35,894 bases of DNA from Bacteroidota bacterium (GCA_030706465.1 JAUZOM010000021.1:1-35894); one strand, 5' to 3'; positions 17,259-26,498 are shown, counted from the stretch's first letter. Translations and numbers: made by a program. Notes: generated from the sequence alone by a model not told the origin.

Positions 17259-17280
17259 AAAAAACGATTAAAAAACGATT
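17259..17280. repeat. Exact tandem 11-bp repeat (AAAAAACGATT x2), candidate regulator binding site
   Basis: Two exact copies lie head-to-tail at 17259-17269 and 17270-17280, putting the AAACGATT cores one helical turn apart on the same face of the DNA. SARP and OmpR-type winged helices bind direct repeats spaced by about 10-11 bp, so this fits the adjacent regulator. The A-rich half could also reflect a homopolymer tract, but the CGATT part repeats exactly. Confidence 0.6.
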
Positions 17281-17340
17281 TATATCTTTTTTTAATGACC
17301 GTTTAATTGCTTTGTAGATCATTTTTTAATTGCCTGCTTC

Positions 17341-17348
17341 TAATTTTG
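17341..17348 (+). promoter_or_regulatory. Candidate -7 box (TAATTTTG) for the susC operon
   Basis: TAATTTTG matches TAnnTTTG. A TTTG at 17311-17314 is 26 bases upstream, too far for the usual 19-21, so the promoter may depend on an activator. A second, weaker option is TTGCTTTG at 17307-17314, which would place the tandem repeat just upstream of the -33 region. Confidence 0.35.
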
Positions 17349-17670
17349 CGCCAGCTTTGAGGAAAGCTCTCTGTGTGTATATGAACATCAGGTATCGTTT
17401 ATGAGACGCATAATTGAGTTTTGCAACGACCAACGACGGATAGGGCGGAGATATATTAAACGTATTGCGCATTACGGATACGGTTAAATTCGGGAATACA
17501 AATTAGAATACCTGTCGACCGCAAGAAAGGTGACACAAATAGAAATAAATAGAAAGATATAAAAAGCAAATATAAAACAAAAACATTATGAGTCCTTAAA
17601 TTTAAAACAATTTCTCAGAGATCGGATTGAAAATGAAAAACATTAATCTTAGAAAAATACAAAGTAAAGT

Positions 17671-20600
17671 ATGGAAAAATTAAACCACTTATTGAGATGG
17701 ATAAGTTGCATTAAGCGTGTAACGCTATTAATTATTTTGTGCAGTATGGTGACAGCTCCTTTAGGCGCTCAAACCAGAAAAATATCGGGAGTAGTAAATG
17801 ATCAGAGCGGTGTTCCGATTATCGGAGCCAATGTGCAGGTAAAAGGAGAAAAGCATGGAGCTCTGACAGACATCAACGGTAAATTTACGATAGACGCCTC
17901 TACCGGACAAAAGTTGGTAATTGGTTATATCGGATTTGAAACCAAAGAAGTTCAGGTTGGTAAAGACAATTCTTTACGAATAGTACTTCAGGAAGATGAT
18001 AAAGTGTTGGATGAAGTAGTAGTGGTCGGTTATGGAACGCAGAAGAAGGCAACTCTTACCGGGGCTGTATCTGCAATCAGTAACAAAGAGATCATGACCA
18101 CTAAAAACGAGAACGTAATGAACATGATGACGGGTAAAGTTTCCGGAGTCAGAGTTGTACAGAAGAGTGCAGAGCCAGGGTCATTTAACAATGCATTTGA
18201 TATCCGAGGCTTTGGCGATGTCCTTATCGTAATCGATGGTATTCCACGGGACAACTTTACAAGGATTGACCCGAATGAAATTGACAATATCTCCGTACTG
18301 AAGGATGCTTCGGCAGCAGTTTATGGAGTAAATGCGGCGAATGGGGTTGTGTTGATAACGACCAAGAAAGGTACGTCAGCCAAGAAGGACAAATTCGATT
18401 TTACTTATTCAGCCAACTTCGGCGGGCAAAAATCCATCGGATTACCGTTAGCTACCGATGCCATTGGTTATATGACTTTGATGAACGAAAAGCGGAAGCG
18501 TAACTTCGGCCAGAATTATGTAACTCAGCAGTCACCAGCTTTTGATGATACCGAATTTGAAGCATTCCGTAACGGAGATCGTACCTCTTCGAACTGGGGA
18601 AATCAGGTACTGTCCAATTTGGCTCCTCAAACGCAACATTCCCTTAGCATGAATGGAGCCGGTGATAACATTAGCTATTTCTTTAATTTGGGCTATCTGA
18701 GTCAGGACGGCATCTTTAAAACCGGCGATTTGAATTACAACAAATGGAATTTCCGTGCCAATGTTGATGCCAAGATCGCGAAGAATTTCAGGACCGAACT
18801 CAAGGTGTCGGGTATTATGGATACCAAAAACGATATTATCGGAGGGGCCTGGAATATTTTCAAATCTATCTGGAACCAACTTCCTACCGATGCTATTTAT
18901 GCCAATAACAATAAACTATATCCCGGAACTGCGTCCGGATTTGTGAATCCGGTTCTTGCCATTGATGCCGACAAAACAGGCTACAGTCGAACCAATGACA
19001 AATGGTTACAATCCTCATTGGCATTAATCTACGATATACCATATGTAAAAGGTTTATATGCAAAGGCATTGTACAGTTATGATTATCACCTATCGGACAA
19101 CAAACAATACAAGAAAGCTGTAACCATGTATACCTACGATGCAGAGAAAGATGTGTATAATCCTGTTGTATTAAACAGTCCATCAACTGTTTCACGTTCA
19201 TACGGATACAATATAGGATCCATGATGCAGTTGTCGTTGAACTATGAACAAAAATTCGGGAATCATAACGTGAAAGCGTTGGCCCTGTACGAAGAGAATA
19301 GCACTAGAGGAGATAACTTCAATGCTTTCCGTGAGTTATCATTGGATGTGGATCAGTTATTTGCCGGTAATGATCTGCGTCAGACAGGTAATATGGATCC
19401 CAATGGCCTATATAATAACACCAAGAAGAGTTTTGTCGGCCGTCTGAATTACGACTATAAATCGAAATATCTATTGGAGGCAAGTGCCCGTCTTGACGGT
19501 TCATCCAGGTTCAAGGCCGGTCAGTGGGGCGTCTTTAGTGCCTATTCGGCCGGATGGCGAATTTCGGAAGAATCCTTTATTAAAGATAATGCTTCATTAA
19601 GGTTTATCGACAATCTGAAACTAAGATCATCCTACGGGGTAATGGGTGATGATCGTGCATTAGATTTTCAATTCTTAAGTGGATACTCGTATCCAAGCGG
19701 AGGAACCGTGTTTGGAGGCAATTTTGTTAATGGAATCGGCTTTTATCCAGTTGCTAATCCAAATATTACCTGGGCCACATCTAAAACCTACGATGCCGGA
19801 ATAGATGTGGATTTGTGGAAAGGATTGTTTGGTGCGCAGGTCGATTTCTTTGTCCGTAACCGTTCCGCATTATTAGGTACACGTATCCAGTCGGTTCCGG
19901 GTACAGTCGGTGCAGCATTGCCTCAGGAAAATATTAATAAGGATCAAACACTGGGTTACGAAATCGTGCTGACTCATAAAAATACCATTGGTGATTTTAG
20001 ATATAATATTTCCGGTAATATGTCAATAACCCGTAATAAAACAATTTATGTGGATAGGGCTCAATCGGGGAACTCCTACGAAAACTGGAGAAATAATCCG
20101 ATCAACAGATATCAGAATATAGTATGGGGAACTACCTGCTTGGGCCAATTCCAATCGTATAAACAAATATACAGTAGTACTGTCAATTACGGAGGCGGAA
20201 ATCAGGCAATTGTTCCAGGAGATTATTACTATAAGGACTGGAATGGTGATGGTGTGATAGATGGTTGGGACGAAAAACCCATTGCCACCAAGTCGGTTCC
20301 CCTGATTAATTACGGACTTACATTAGGAGGTCAATACAAGGGTTTTGACCTGAATATGTTGTTCCAGGGAACGGGTCTTGTTTATGTTCAGTACCAGGAG
20401 CAGTTAGCAGAACCACTCTGTTGGGATAGGAATGCATTGGCATTGTTTATGGATAGATGGCATACTGCCGATCCGAATGCCGATTATTTCGATCCGAATA
20501 CAAAATGGATCCCGGGTACATTTGCGGCCGTCGGTAATGGATCGGTGAGGGGTTCGGGAACCGCTTCTATCCAGGATGCTTCCTATATTCGGTTGAAGAG

Positions 20601-20802
20601 TGTAGAGTTAGGCTATACGATACCGAGGAAGATCATGAAAATTGCGGGAATGGAATCGGGGCGTGTGTACATCAACGGATATGATTTATTCACCTTTACG
20701 AAACTTAAATTCCTTGATCCAGAACATCCGGGTGATGAACTGTACGGGTACATTTATCCGTTGGTGAAGACTTTCAATGTAGGCTTTAATGTTACTTTCT
20801 AA
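17671..20802 (+). CDS. susC: SusC/RagA-family TonB-dependent outer membrane glycan importer
   Basis: 1043 aa; the signal peptide runs to about residue 34 (ending PLGAQ). A carboxypeptidase-D regulatory-like domain at about 38-115 (ISGVVNDQSGVPIIGANV, GKFTI, LVIGYIGFE) is followed by the SusC signature DEVVVVGYGTQKK and the plug (about 120-235). A long beta-barrel ends in the aromatic NVGFNVTF. SusC proteins form the TonB-powered channel that takes up oligosaccharides captured by the SusD lid. The regulatory-like domain without an anti-sigma-interacting STN domain agrees with control by membrane regulators rather than an ECF sigma/anti-sigma pair. It is the first gene of a three-gene unit, with susD only 11 bases downstream. 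Confidence 0.97.
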   Translation: MEKLNHLLRWISCIKRVTLLIILCSMVTAPLGAQTRKISGVVNDQSGVPIIGANVQVKGEKHGALTDINGKFTIDASTGQKLVIGYIGFETKEVQVGKDNSLRIVLQEDDKVLDEVVVVGYGTQKKATLTGAVSAISNKEIMTTKNENVMNMMTGKVSGVRVVQKSAEPGSFNNAFDIRGFGDVLIVIDGIPRDNFTRIDPNEIDNISVLKDASAAVYGVNAANGVVLITTKKGTSAKKDKFDFTYSANFGGQKSIGLPLATDAIGYMTLMNEKRKRNFGQNYVTQQSPAFDDTEFEAFRNGDRTSSNWGNQVLSNLAPQTQHSLSMNGAGDNISYFFNLGYLSQDGIFKTGDLNYNKWNFRANVDAKIAKNFRTELKVSGIMDTKNDIIGGAWNIFKSIWNQLPTDAIYANNNKLYPGTASGFVNPVLAIDADKTGYSRTNDKWLQSSLALIYDIPYVKGLYAKALYSYDYHLSDNKQYKKAVTMYTYDAEKDVYNPVVLNSPSTVSRSYGYNIGSMMQLSLNYEQKFGNHNVKALALYEENSTRGDNFNAFRELSLDVDQLFAGNDLRQTGNMDPNGLYNNTKKSFVGRLNYDYKSKYLLEASARLDGSSRFKAGQWGVFSAYSAGWRISEESFIKDNASLRFIDNLKLRSSYGVMGDDRALDFQFLSGYSYPSGGTVFGGNFVNGIGFYPVANPNITWATSKTYDAGIDVDLWKGLFGAQVDFFVRNRSALLGTRIQSVPGTVGAALPQENINKDQTLGYEIVLTHKNTIGDFRYNISGNMSITRNKTIYVDRAQSGNSYENWRNNPINRYQNIVWGTTCLGQFQSYKQIYSSTVNYGGGNQAIVPGDYYYKDWNGDGVIDGWDEKPIATKSVPLINYGLTLGGQYKGFDLNMLFQGTGLVYVQYQEQLAEPLCWDRNALALFMDRWHTADPNADYFDPNTKWIPGTFAAVGNGSVRGSGTASIQDASYIRLKSVELGYTIPRKIMKIAGMESGRVYINGYDLFTFTKLKFLDPEHPGDELYGYIYPLVKTFNVGFNVTF

Positions 20803-20813
20803 TACTAATTACG

Positions 20814-22619
20814 ATGAAAATAAAACAGATATTAATTATAGCATTAATAGGAATGTGTGGCGCATGTAACACGTTAGATGTACTGCCACCCAATTTTCTT
20901 AAGGATTCGGATATTTTCACAAGTGAAAGCGGAGTTACGGCATATTTAACCCGATTGTACAGTGAATTGCCTATCGAGGATTTTAAATACAGGCGCGATG
21001 CCGGGTTCAATGTATTTGAAAGCTTTTTTGGGCTGGGTATCAATACCGGCGAGTATATTCAGGCTGATTATGTGCGGAACTGGGATACCAATTCAGGATT
21101 CGGATACTGGCCGTATGGTAATATCCGGAATGCAAACTATTTTATTCAGACTCTGCCTAAATATGCCTCTTATTTGCAGGAGAGTGATATGAAAGCCTGG
21201 TTGGGCGAGGCGTATTTTTGCCGGGCGTATTACTACTTTGGGTTGGTAAAACGCTACGGCGGAGTGCCTATCGTTACGAAACCCCAGGATCCTTATGCAC
21301 CGCTTGATTCGTTACAGGTGCCCCGGAACAAAGAGGTAGAAGTTTACGATTTTATAAGTAATGACTTACAAAAGGCAATTGACTATTTACCAGAGACAAG
21401 TGTTGCCGGACGAGCCAATAAATATGTGGCAGCAGCACTCAAATCGAGAGCCATGCTATTTGCCGGATCGATAGCCAAATACGGAGCAAATTCGTATGTC
21501 GGGTCAGACGCACAAGTAAAGGGACTTGTCGGAATTCCGGCCGAACGTGCACAGGATTTCTTCCAACAGAGTTATGATGCCGCTAAATTATTGGAAGGGA
21601 AATACTCCTTGTATAATGTGAATCCGGACAAAGCGCAGAATTATCAGGATCTTTTCCTGGATGAAAACAGCAAGGAGAATATTTTCATTAAGCAATACGT
21701 ATATATGGAGTCGGTTGAAAATTCACGTCATAGCTGGGATGCCTTAAATTCACCACAACAAATGACCAACTCTTACGGAGCGTGTATGACTCCAACATTG
21801 GATTTGGTAGAGTTGTTCGGGGAAGTTAAGGTGAACGATGATGCGGGAAACCCCATCCGTTTCGATAAGAGATCAGACCTGTTAGCCTCGCTGACTCCGC
21901 GCCAACGTGCGGTAGCTTACTATCCGGGAGAAGAGCTAAGAGGTATCGAGATCGATATTCAGGCCGGTCTTTTTACCGGGAATTATACTCCCACAGCCGT
22001 TCCTCGTACAGCAACTTCGACCTTAGCAACGTATACGGATAAAGCAACCGGAATAAAATACCGTATTATGGGATTGAGTGGTATGGGCGACGGCTCCACG
22101 ACCCGCTCCGGTCTTATCATGAAAAAGTACATGAATTATAAAATGCCGTTGGCTGATGTAAATCTTTGGAAATCGACCCAGCATTGGATTGACATGCGCT
22201 ATGCCGAAGTATTGCTGAACAGAGCTGAAGCAGCTTATGAACTTGGAACTGACGAAATGAAGGCAGACGCGTTAACACAAATCAATGCCATAAGAGATAG
22301 GGGCGGAGACAAACTGTTTACCATGAATGACCTTACCATCGACGAGATAAGAATGGAACGTCGACGCGAACTTTGCTTTGAGAATCAAACATGGTGGGAC
22401 CTGCGTAGATGGAGAATTGCAGATAAAGTAATTAATAATACCCAGTATCATGCTTTGTATCCTTACTATATTATTAAAGAAGGCAAATATATTTTCAAGA
22501 AAGATCTGGAATTTCACAAGGCATACTATACATTTGGATTGCAACAGTATTACGAACCAATCCCCGGCGGTGAGATAAATATGAATCCAAATCTTTTACC
22601 GAACAATCCATTGTATTAA
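20814..22619 (+). CDS. susD: SusD/RagB-family surface glycan-binding lipoprotein
   Basis: 601 aa with a lipoprotein signal (MKIKQILIIALIGMCGAC, lipid-bearing Cys18). Family features follow: the N-terminal FLKDSDIFTSESGVTAYLTRLYSELP segment, a TPR-like helical scaffold (AWLGEAYFCRAYYYFGLVKRYGGVPIV), and the C-terminal region with RYAEVLLNRAEAAYELG, INAIRDRGG, RRRELCFENQTWWDLRRWR. It caps the SusC channel from outside and binds glycan. The pairing with susC is direct (11 bp apart). Ligand specificity cannot be read from the sequence. Confidence 0.97.
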   Translation: MKIKQILIIALIGMCGACNTLDVLPPNFLKDSDIFTSESGVTAYLTRLYSELPIEDFKYRRDAGFNVFESFFGLGINTGEYIQADYVRNWDTNSGFGYWPYGNIRNANYFIQTLPKYASYLQESDMKAWLGEAYFCRAYYYFGLVKRYGGVPIVTKPQDPYAPLDSLQVPRNKEVEVYDFISNDLQKAIDYLPETSVAGRANKYVAAALKSRAMLFAGSIAKYGANSYVGSDAQVKGLVGIPAERAQDFFQQSYDAAKLLEGKYSLYNVNPDKAQNYQDLFLDENSKENIFIKQYVYMESVENSRHSWDALNSPQQMTNSYGACMTPTLDLVELFGEVKVNDDAGNPIRFDKRSDLLASLTPRQRAVAYYPGEELRGIEIDIQAGLFTGNYTPTAVPRTATSTLATYTDKATGIKYRIMGLSGMGDGSTTRSGLIMKKYMNYKMPLADVNLWKSTQHWIDMRYAEVLLNRAEAAYELGTDEMKADALTQINAIRDRGGDKLFTMNDLTIDEIRMERRRELCFENQTWWDLRRWRIADKVINNTQYHALYPYYIIKEGKYIFKKDLEFHKAYYTFGLQQYYEPIPGGEINMNPNLLPNNPLY

Positions 22620-22642
22620 AATTTAAACTAAAGATTATTAGT

Positions 22643-23350
22643 ATGAAAGGAATCATAAAATTCGCGGTATGTTTACTCATTGCTGCTGTAAACTATTCCT
22701 GCCTAACAGGGATAGATGACTATCAGATGCCTAACGAAACATTGAAGGGTGTTGTTATTGACAAGTATACCGGTCAACCTATGTTGACGGAAACAGGAGG
22801 TTACCGGATCAAGCTTGAAGAATTGAGCTGGAGTAGTACACCGACTCCGGAGTATTTTGGAAACAAACAAGACGGTACGTTTTTTAATTCGAAGATATTC
22901 AAAGGACACTACCGGATAAATGTTGAAAACGGGCCGTTCATTCCGCTTACAGACACCATTGAAATGGATATTAAAGGTGTGACAGAACACAATTTTGAAG
23001 TAGAACCTTATTTGCATCTCAATATTACCGATTTGCAGGTTGTGGATACCACTTTCACGGTTAAGTTCAACATCACAAGCGAGAACAATATGTACCAGGT
23101 GCTTGATGCCCGTGTGTTTGTCAATAATACTTCGTTTGTAGGTTCGGGTGCAAATATAGCTGACTATTCGGTACAGAAAATTGATTTGTCGACCACAATG
23201 AATGAATTAATTTATGCAAACGAGTACTCCTTCAAAGTGTCGGAACTGAAACGTGGCCGTACATTTTATATTCGTGTAGGCGCCCGTGTGGATGATCCGA
23301 TTGCAAAGAAATATAATTTGTCGGAGATAAAAGAGATACAGATCCCATAA
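22643..23350 (+). CDS. DUF3823-family lipoprotein, SusE-position surface protein
   Basis: 235 aa; short lipoprotein signal (MKGIIKFAVCLLIAAVNYSC, Cys20). The body starts with GIDDYQMPNETLKGVVIDKYTG and includes RIKLEELSW and an Ig/transthyretin-like beta region, as in DUF3823 proteins that often follow susCD. A second beta domain fills residues about 120-235. It is probably an outer-leaflet glycan-binding or scaffold protein, but no binding site can be identified from sequence. It starts 23 bases after susD and is the last gene before a strong terminator. Confidence 0.88.
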   Translation: MKGIIKFAVCLLIAAVNYSCLTGIDDYQMPNETLKGVVIDKYTGQPMLTETGGYRIKLEELSWSSTPTPEYFGNKQDGTFFNSKIFKGHYRINVENGPFIPLTDTIEMDIKGVTEHNFEVEPYLHLNITDLQVVDTTFTVKFNITSENNMYQVLDARVFVNNTSFVGSGANIADYSVQKIDLSTTMNELIYANEYSFKVSELKRGRTFYIRVGARVDDPIAKKYNLSEIKEIQIP

Positions 23351-23360
23351 TCTGATTAAT

Positions 23361-23408
23361 AGAGAGGGTTACTCTGCTTTCTTAGAAATAGTAGCCCTCT
23401 CTGTTTTT
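23361..23408 (+). terminator. Intrinsic terminator after susC-susD-DUF3823
   Basis: A 13-bp stem pairs 23361-23373 with 23390-23402 (AGAGAGGG core with CCCTCTCT; one G-U pair), the loop is 16 bases, and a T5 run follows at 23404. It should end most transcripts 10-50 bases after the DUF3823 stop codon, so the beta-helix genes downstream probably have their own start or rely on read-through. Confidence 0.85.
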
Positions 23409-23560
23409 AGATCATGATTATATAGGTTGCATTCGTTCCCAGAGTTGTTTAGGTTAACAAATTAAGGTGTTTGCTTTCTGATTTAGTTAAAAAGATCTCA
23501 AAAACTCTGACAAACAGTCAGATATCCCAATAACATTAACTCTCTAATACAATTCTTCTT

Positions 23561-24967
23561 ATGAAAAAAATCACGCTATCATTATTTGCTATTTGTTTAG
23601 GATGCTTGTCATCATTATCAGCTAAAACCATTTATGCCAATGCGGCAAGTGGCAATGACCAGGATGAAGGTCTGACCCTTGAAACTGCCGTACAAACCGT
23701 ATCGAGAGCCTATGATTTGGCCTCCGATGGTGATGTGATCAAATTAGATGGGACATTCCTTCTTGAATCGCAAATTGTGTTGGATAAGGTACTCACGATT
23801 GAGAGTACAGGGACAGAAAAGGCCGTTCTCGATGGACAGAGTACTTGCCGAATATTTACTTTCCAGAAACAGATAACATTGAGAAACCTCAACCTGCGTA
23901 ATGGGTTTACAAGTTCGGACGAGGGAGGAGGAGCAATTTACAAATGGATTGCTTACTCTATGGAGATGAATATAACCGATTGCATATTTGAAGGAAATGT
24001 ATCGACCAAGCAAGGTGGCGCAATCAAAATGTTGACTTACGGAGGTTCGGATTTGCTTAAGATTGACCGCTGTGTGTTTAAAAACAATCAATCGGGTGAT
24101 CATGGTGGAGTTTTGGCTTTTATTACGGAGGGAGGCAATCCTGAGGGTAATAAAGCGACTCTCACTCTAAGCAATTCAACATTCACCGGTAATAAAAATA
24201 ACGGAGGCGGAGGTGGAATTCTTTTTGCAGCTGGAGGTGCGCTAAATTGGGGAACTTTTAATTTTATCCATCTTACTGTTTCCGGTAATTCCGATTATCA
24301 GAATGCTGCAGGAAATTTACCCGGATTTGTATTCATAGGAAGTGCAATGGCAGTGAATGTAATCAATTCAGTCATTGAGGGAAATTCCACGGCTAACGGT
24401 GATTTTGCCGATTTTTCGTTTGACAGTACAACTCCAACAGCCCTAACAATTAAAAACTCCATTGTCGGACATGTCACAAACTATGGAGCTACCATAGATC
24501 CTGCTAATTTCACAGTTATAGAGAGCTCCGTGAACAATACTAAATTTGTTTCGGATGCATTGCTTGCCGGGTTGGGTGCTTTTAACGGAGCTTATTTTCC
24601 ACTTACCGGACAATCGCTGGCTTACGATTACGGTCGCACCTCTACTATTCCTGCTGCCCTGAACACCGACCAGGTTGGTAATATCCGAACTAACGCAACC
24701 TATTCATCTGCCGGTGCTGTAAATTTTTATCAGAATGTAGCTACAAGTATCGGAAGCGTAAGCGAGAAACCGGATTACACTATCAACCAACATAGTGTGA
24801 CTGTAAATTCTGCTAGGGCCCAAGTTGAGATCTACAACCTAACCGGTTCGTTGGTTTACTCTTCATTTGTGACCGGAAGCAGAACTATCCGGTTATTACC
24901 GGGAGTGTATATTCTCAAATCGATGACAGCTACTAAAAAATCAATATCCAAATTTATTCTCAATTAG
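23561..24967 (+). CDS. Secreted Pmp-like right-handed beta-helix protein (copy 1), T9SS-exported
   Basis: 468 aa; signal peptide to about residue 21 (LSSLSAK). The body starts IYANAASGNDQDEG and carries turns with the GGAI motif (EGGGAIYKW, KQGGAIKML) and FxxN-type units (FEGN, FTGN, FKNN). This pattern is typical of chlamydial polymorphic-membrane-protein-like and pectin-lyase-fold beta-helices. A T9SS sorting domain occupies about residues 390-468 (VEIYNLTGSLVYSS, LLPGVYILKS). I see no catalytic residues that fix an enzyme class, so it may be a lyase-like enzyme, a binding protein or a surface adhesin. It is about 160 bases past the terminator and is followed by its paralogue. Family assignment rests on pattern recognition only. 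Confidence 0.78.
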   Translation: MKKITLSLFAICLGCLSSLSAKTIYANAASGNDQDEGLTLETAVQTVSRAYDLASDGDVIKLDGTFLLESQIVLDKVLTIESTGTEKAVLDGQSTCRIFTFQKQITLRNLNLRNGFTSSDEGGGAIYKWIAYSMEMNITDCIFEGNVSTKQGGAIKMLTYGGSDLLKIDRCVFKNNQSGDHGGVLAFITEGGNPEGNKATLTLSNSTFTGNKNNGGGGGILFAAGGALNWGTFNFIHLTVSGNSDYQNAAGNLPGFVFIGSAMAVNVINSVIEGNSTANGDFADFSFDSTTPTALTIKNSIVGHVTNYGATIDPANFTVIESSVNNTKFVSDALLAGLGAFNGAYFPLTGQSLAYDYGRTSTIPAALNTDQVGNIRTNATYSSAGAVNFYQNVATSIGSVSEKPDYTINQHSVTVNSARAQVEIYNLTGSLVYSSFVTGSRTIRLLPGVYILKSMTATKKSISKFILN

Positions 24968-24973
24968 AAAAGC

Positions 24974-24997
24974 ATGAGGAACTGCAAAGTTCCTCAT
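24974..24997 (+). other. 10-bp perfect hairpin with GNRA-type GCAA loop
   Basis: Arms ATGAGGAACT and AGTTCCTCAT enclose GCAA, a GNRA tetraloop. It lies seven bases past the stop codon of the first beta-helix gene, with no strong U run after it. It may stabilise the upstream message or weakly reduce read-through into the paralogue. Confidence 0.6.
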
Positions 24998-25036
24998 CTA
25001 AATAAATCTTTTACTAATTAATTAATTAAAATCGTT

Positions 25037-26437
25037 ATGAAAACAAAAAAAATTACTCTTTTAATGCTGGTAGCAGCTCTTGGATGGTCTTTGAATGTTT
25101 CGGCAAAAGACATTTATGCAAACTCAACATCGGGTGATGACACGAAAGATGGAAGCACCGCAGAAAACGCAGTTCAAACAATTACTCAGGCTTACACATT
25201 GGCAACTGATGGTGATGTTATTCACCTTAACGGAACCTTTACCTTTGAAGAACAACCCCTTTCAGTCGAAAAGGCACTTACTATTTTGAGCGATGGGGGT
25301 AAAGCTGTTCTGGATGGGACTAACAATTCGCAGATTTTAATTTTGAAAGCTTCGGTTACCCTGAAAAATCTCAAGATCACCAAAGGCTATTCGGGCGATC
25401 AGGGTGGTGCAATCAATATTCCTCTCGGATTAGACAGAGACGTAAAAATCCAGGATTGTTTGTTCATCGGCAACAACACAGATGGACGTGCTGGTGCTAT
25501 TTGGGCTCAAACTTACGGAAATGCCGATAAATTGACTATCGAACGTTGCGCATTTATATCAAACACTTCGTTAAGTCATGGTGGCGCTATAGCCTATATT
25601 GCAGAAGGAGGTTCAACCAATCATGCTGTCCTGACTATTAATAATACCACTTTCGCACAGAATACCAACGCTGCTGGTGGAGGTGCAACTTTGTTCGTTG
25701 ATGGAGGTGCAACCGGTTATGCAACTTTCAATTTTAATAACATAACCCTGTCAGGTAATACTGGCGGCGATAACGGTGGTAACTGCCCGGGTATTCGTTT
25801 TATTGGTAAAGATATGACCGTTAATATTAAGAACTCAATTATCGAAGGCAATACAGCCAGTGATGGTTTGTTTTATGATATTAGTTTCACCGATAATCCT
25901 ACAGCGTTGAGTATTATAAATTCGATTGTTGGCTATGTAGTTAATAACGGTGCGGTAGTAGACGCCAGTTCATTTACAGTTGTCGGAAGCGATGTAAACG
26001 ATATGCACGAAGCAGATACCGAATCGGTTGCAGGCTTAGGCGAATTGACAACTGGTTATTATTTTCCTCTTACTTCCGCATCAAAAGCATTTGATTATGG
26101 ACGCATGCAGAATATTACCTCTGATTTATATGTGGATCAAATTGGAAATTTACGTAGCAGTGATTCAAGATGTTCGGCCGGTGCAGTTGAATTTTTTAGC
26201 TTTACCCCAAATGGGATTTCTGAACAAAAAATTGATAACCTGAAACTTAGTACTGTTAAGAATGCTATCTCAATTGAGGTACCCACAGCTCGGGTAAAAG
26301 TATATAACCTGTTAGGAAAACTGATAAACGATTCCAAAGTGATCGGTAGCAAAATAGTATCGGTTGCTGCAGGCGTATATATCGTTAATATCGAATCAAA
26401 TACCAAAGTAATAAACCAGAAGGTGGTTGTTCGATAA
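25037..26437 (+). CDS. Secreted Pmp-like right-handed beta-helix protein (copy 2), T9SS-exported
   Basis: 466 aa; signal peptide to about residue 23 (NVSAK). It is a close paralogue of the preceding gene along its whole length: the same start (IYANSTSGDDTKDG), the same A.DGDVIHLNGTF segment, GGAI turns (DQGGAINIP, SHGGAIAYIAEGG), the same penultimate segment (DYGR...DQIGNLR), and a T9SS sorting domain at about 390-466 (VKVYNLLGKLIND, AAGVYIVNI). Tandem duplication followed by divergence explains the pair. Function is unassigned; surface location is likely. The gap to copy 1 is 69 bases and contains a hairpin. Confidence 0.78.
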   Translation: MKTKKITLLMLVAALGWSLNVSAKDIYANSTSGDDTKDGSTAENAVQTITQAYTLATDGDVIHLNGTFTFEEQPLSVEKALTILSDGGKAVLDGTNNSQILILKASVTLKNLKITKGYSGDQGGAINIPLGLDRDVKIQDCLFIGNNTDGRAGAIWAQTYGNADKLTIERCAFISNTSLSHGGAIAYIAEGGSTNHAVLTINNTTFAQNTNAAGGGATLFVDGGATGYATFNFNNITLSGNTGGDNGGNCPGIRFIGKDMTVNIKNSIIEGNTASDGLFYDISFTDNPTALSIINSIVGYVVNNGAVVDASSFTVVGSDVNDMHEADTESVAGLGELTTGYYFPLTSASKAFDYGRMQNITSDLYVDQIGNLRSSDSRCSAGAVEFFSFTPNGISEQKIDNLKLSTVKNAISIEVPTARVKVYNLLGKLINDSKVIGSKIVSVAAGVYIVNIESNTKVINQKVVVR

Positions 26438-26457
26438 CTAATAGTTGTTTTTCATTC

Positions 26458-26498
26458 ATATCGGTTCCTTATCATTGTTAGCGATAAGGAACCGATAT
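26458..26498 (+). terminator. 16-bp perfect hairpin between beta-helix copy 2 and the DUF5010-like gene
   Basis: Arms of 16 bases (ATATCGGTTCCTTATC and its exact reverse complement) enclose the nine-base loop ATTGTTAGC, starting 20 bases after the stop codon. No T run follows at once (TTTTTTA appears about 17 bases later), so it is either an imperfect terminator or an mRNA-stabilising/attenuating hairpin in a shared transcript. Confidence 0.5.

Larger units (their letters stand above)
17137..17670. promoter_or_regulatory. Divergent control region between the Kelch/SARP-like regulator and susC
   Basis: This 534-bp AT-rich gap holds the control region of both genes. It contains an 11-bp tandem repeat, an inverted copy of its core, two candidate -7 boxes, and a small hairpin at 17353-17368 (AGCTTT/AAAGCT, loop GAGG). 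The susC mRNA would have a leader of about 300 bases if it starts near 17355. The leader contains only a seven-codon ORF at 17381 and no recognisable riboswitch. Confidence 0.65.

Noticed and set aside
17248-17264. Long A tract as a possible phase-variation switch
   Set aside because: It lies in an intergenic region and not in a coding frame. Length change could alter promoter spacing, but nothing in the sequence supports switching.
26326-26333. A further AAACGATT in beta-helix copy 2
   Set aside because: A single copy inside a coding region with no phased partner; expected by chance in AT-rich DNA.
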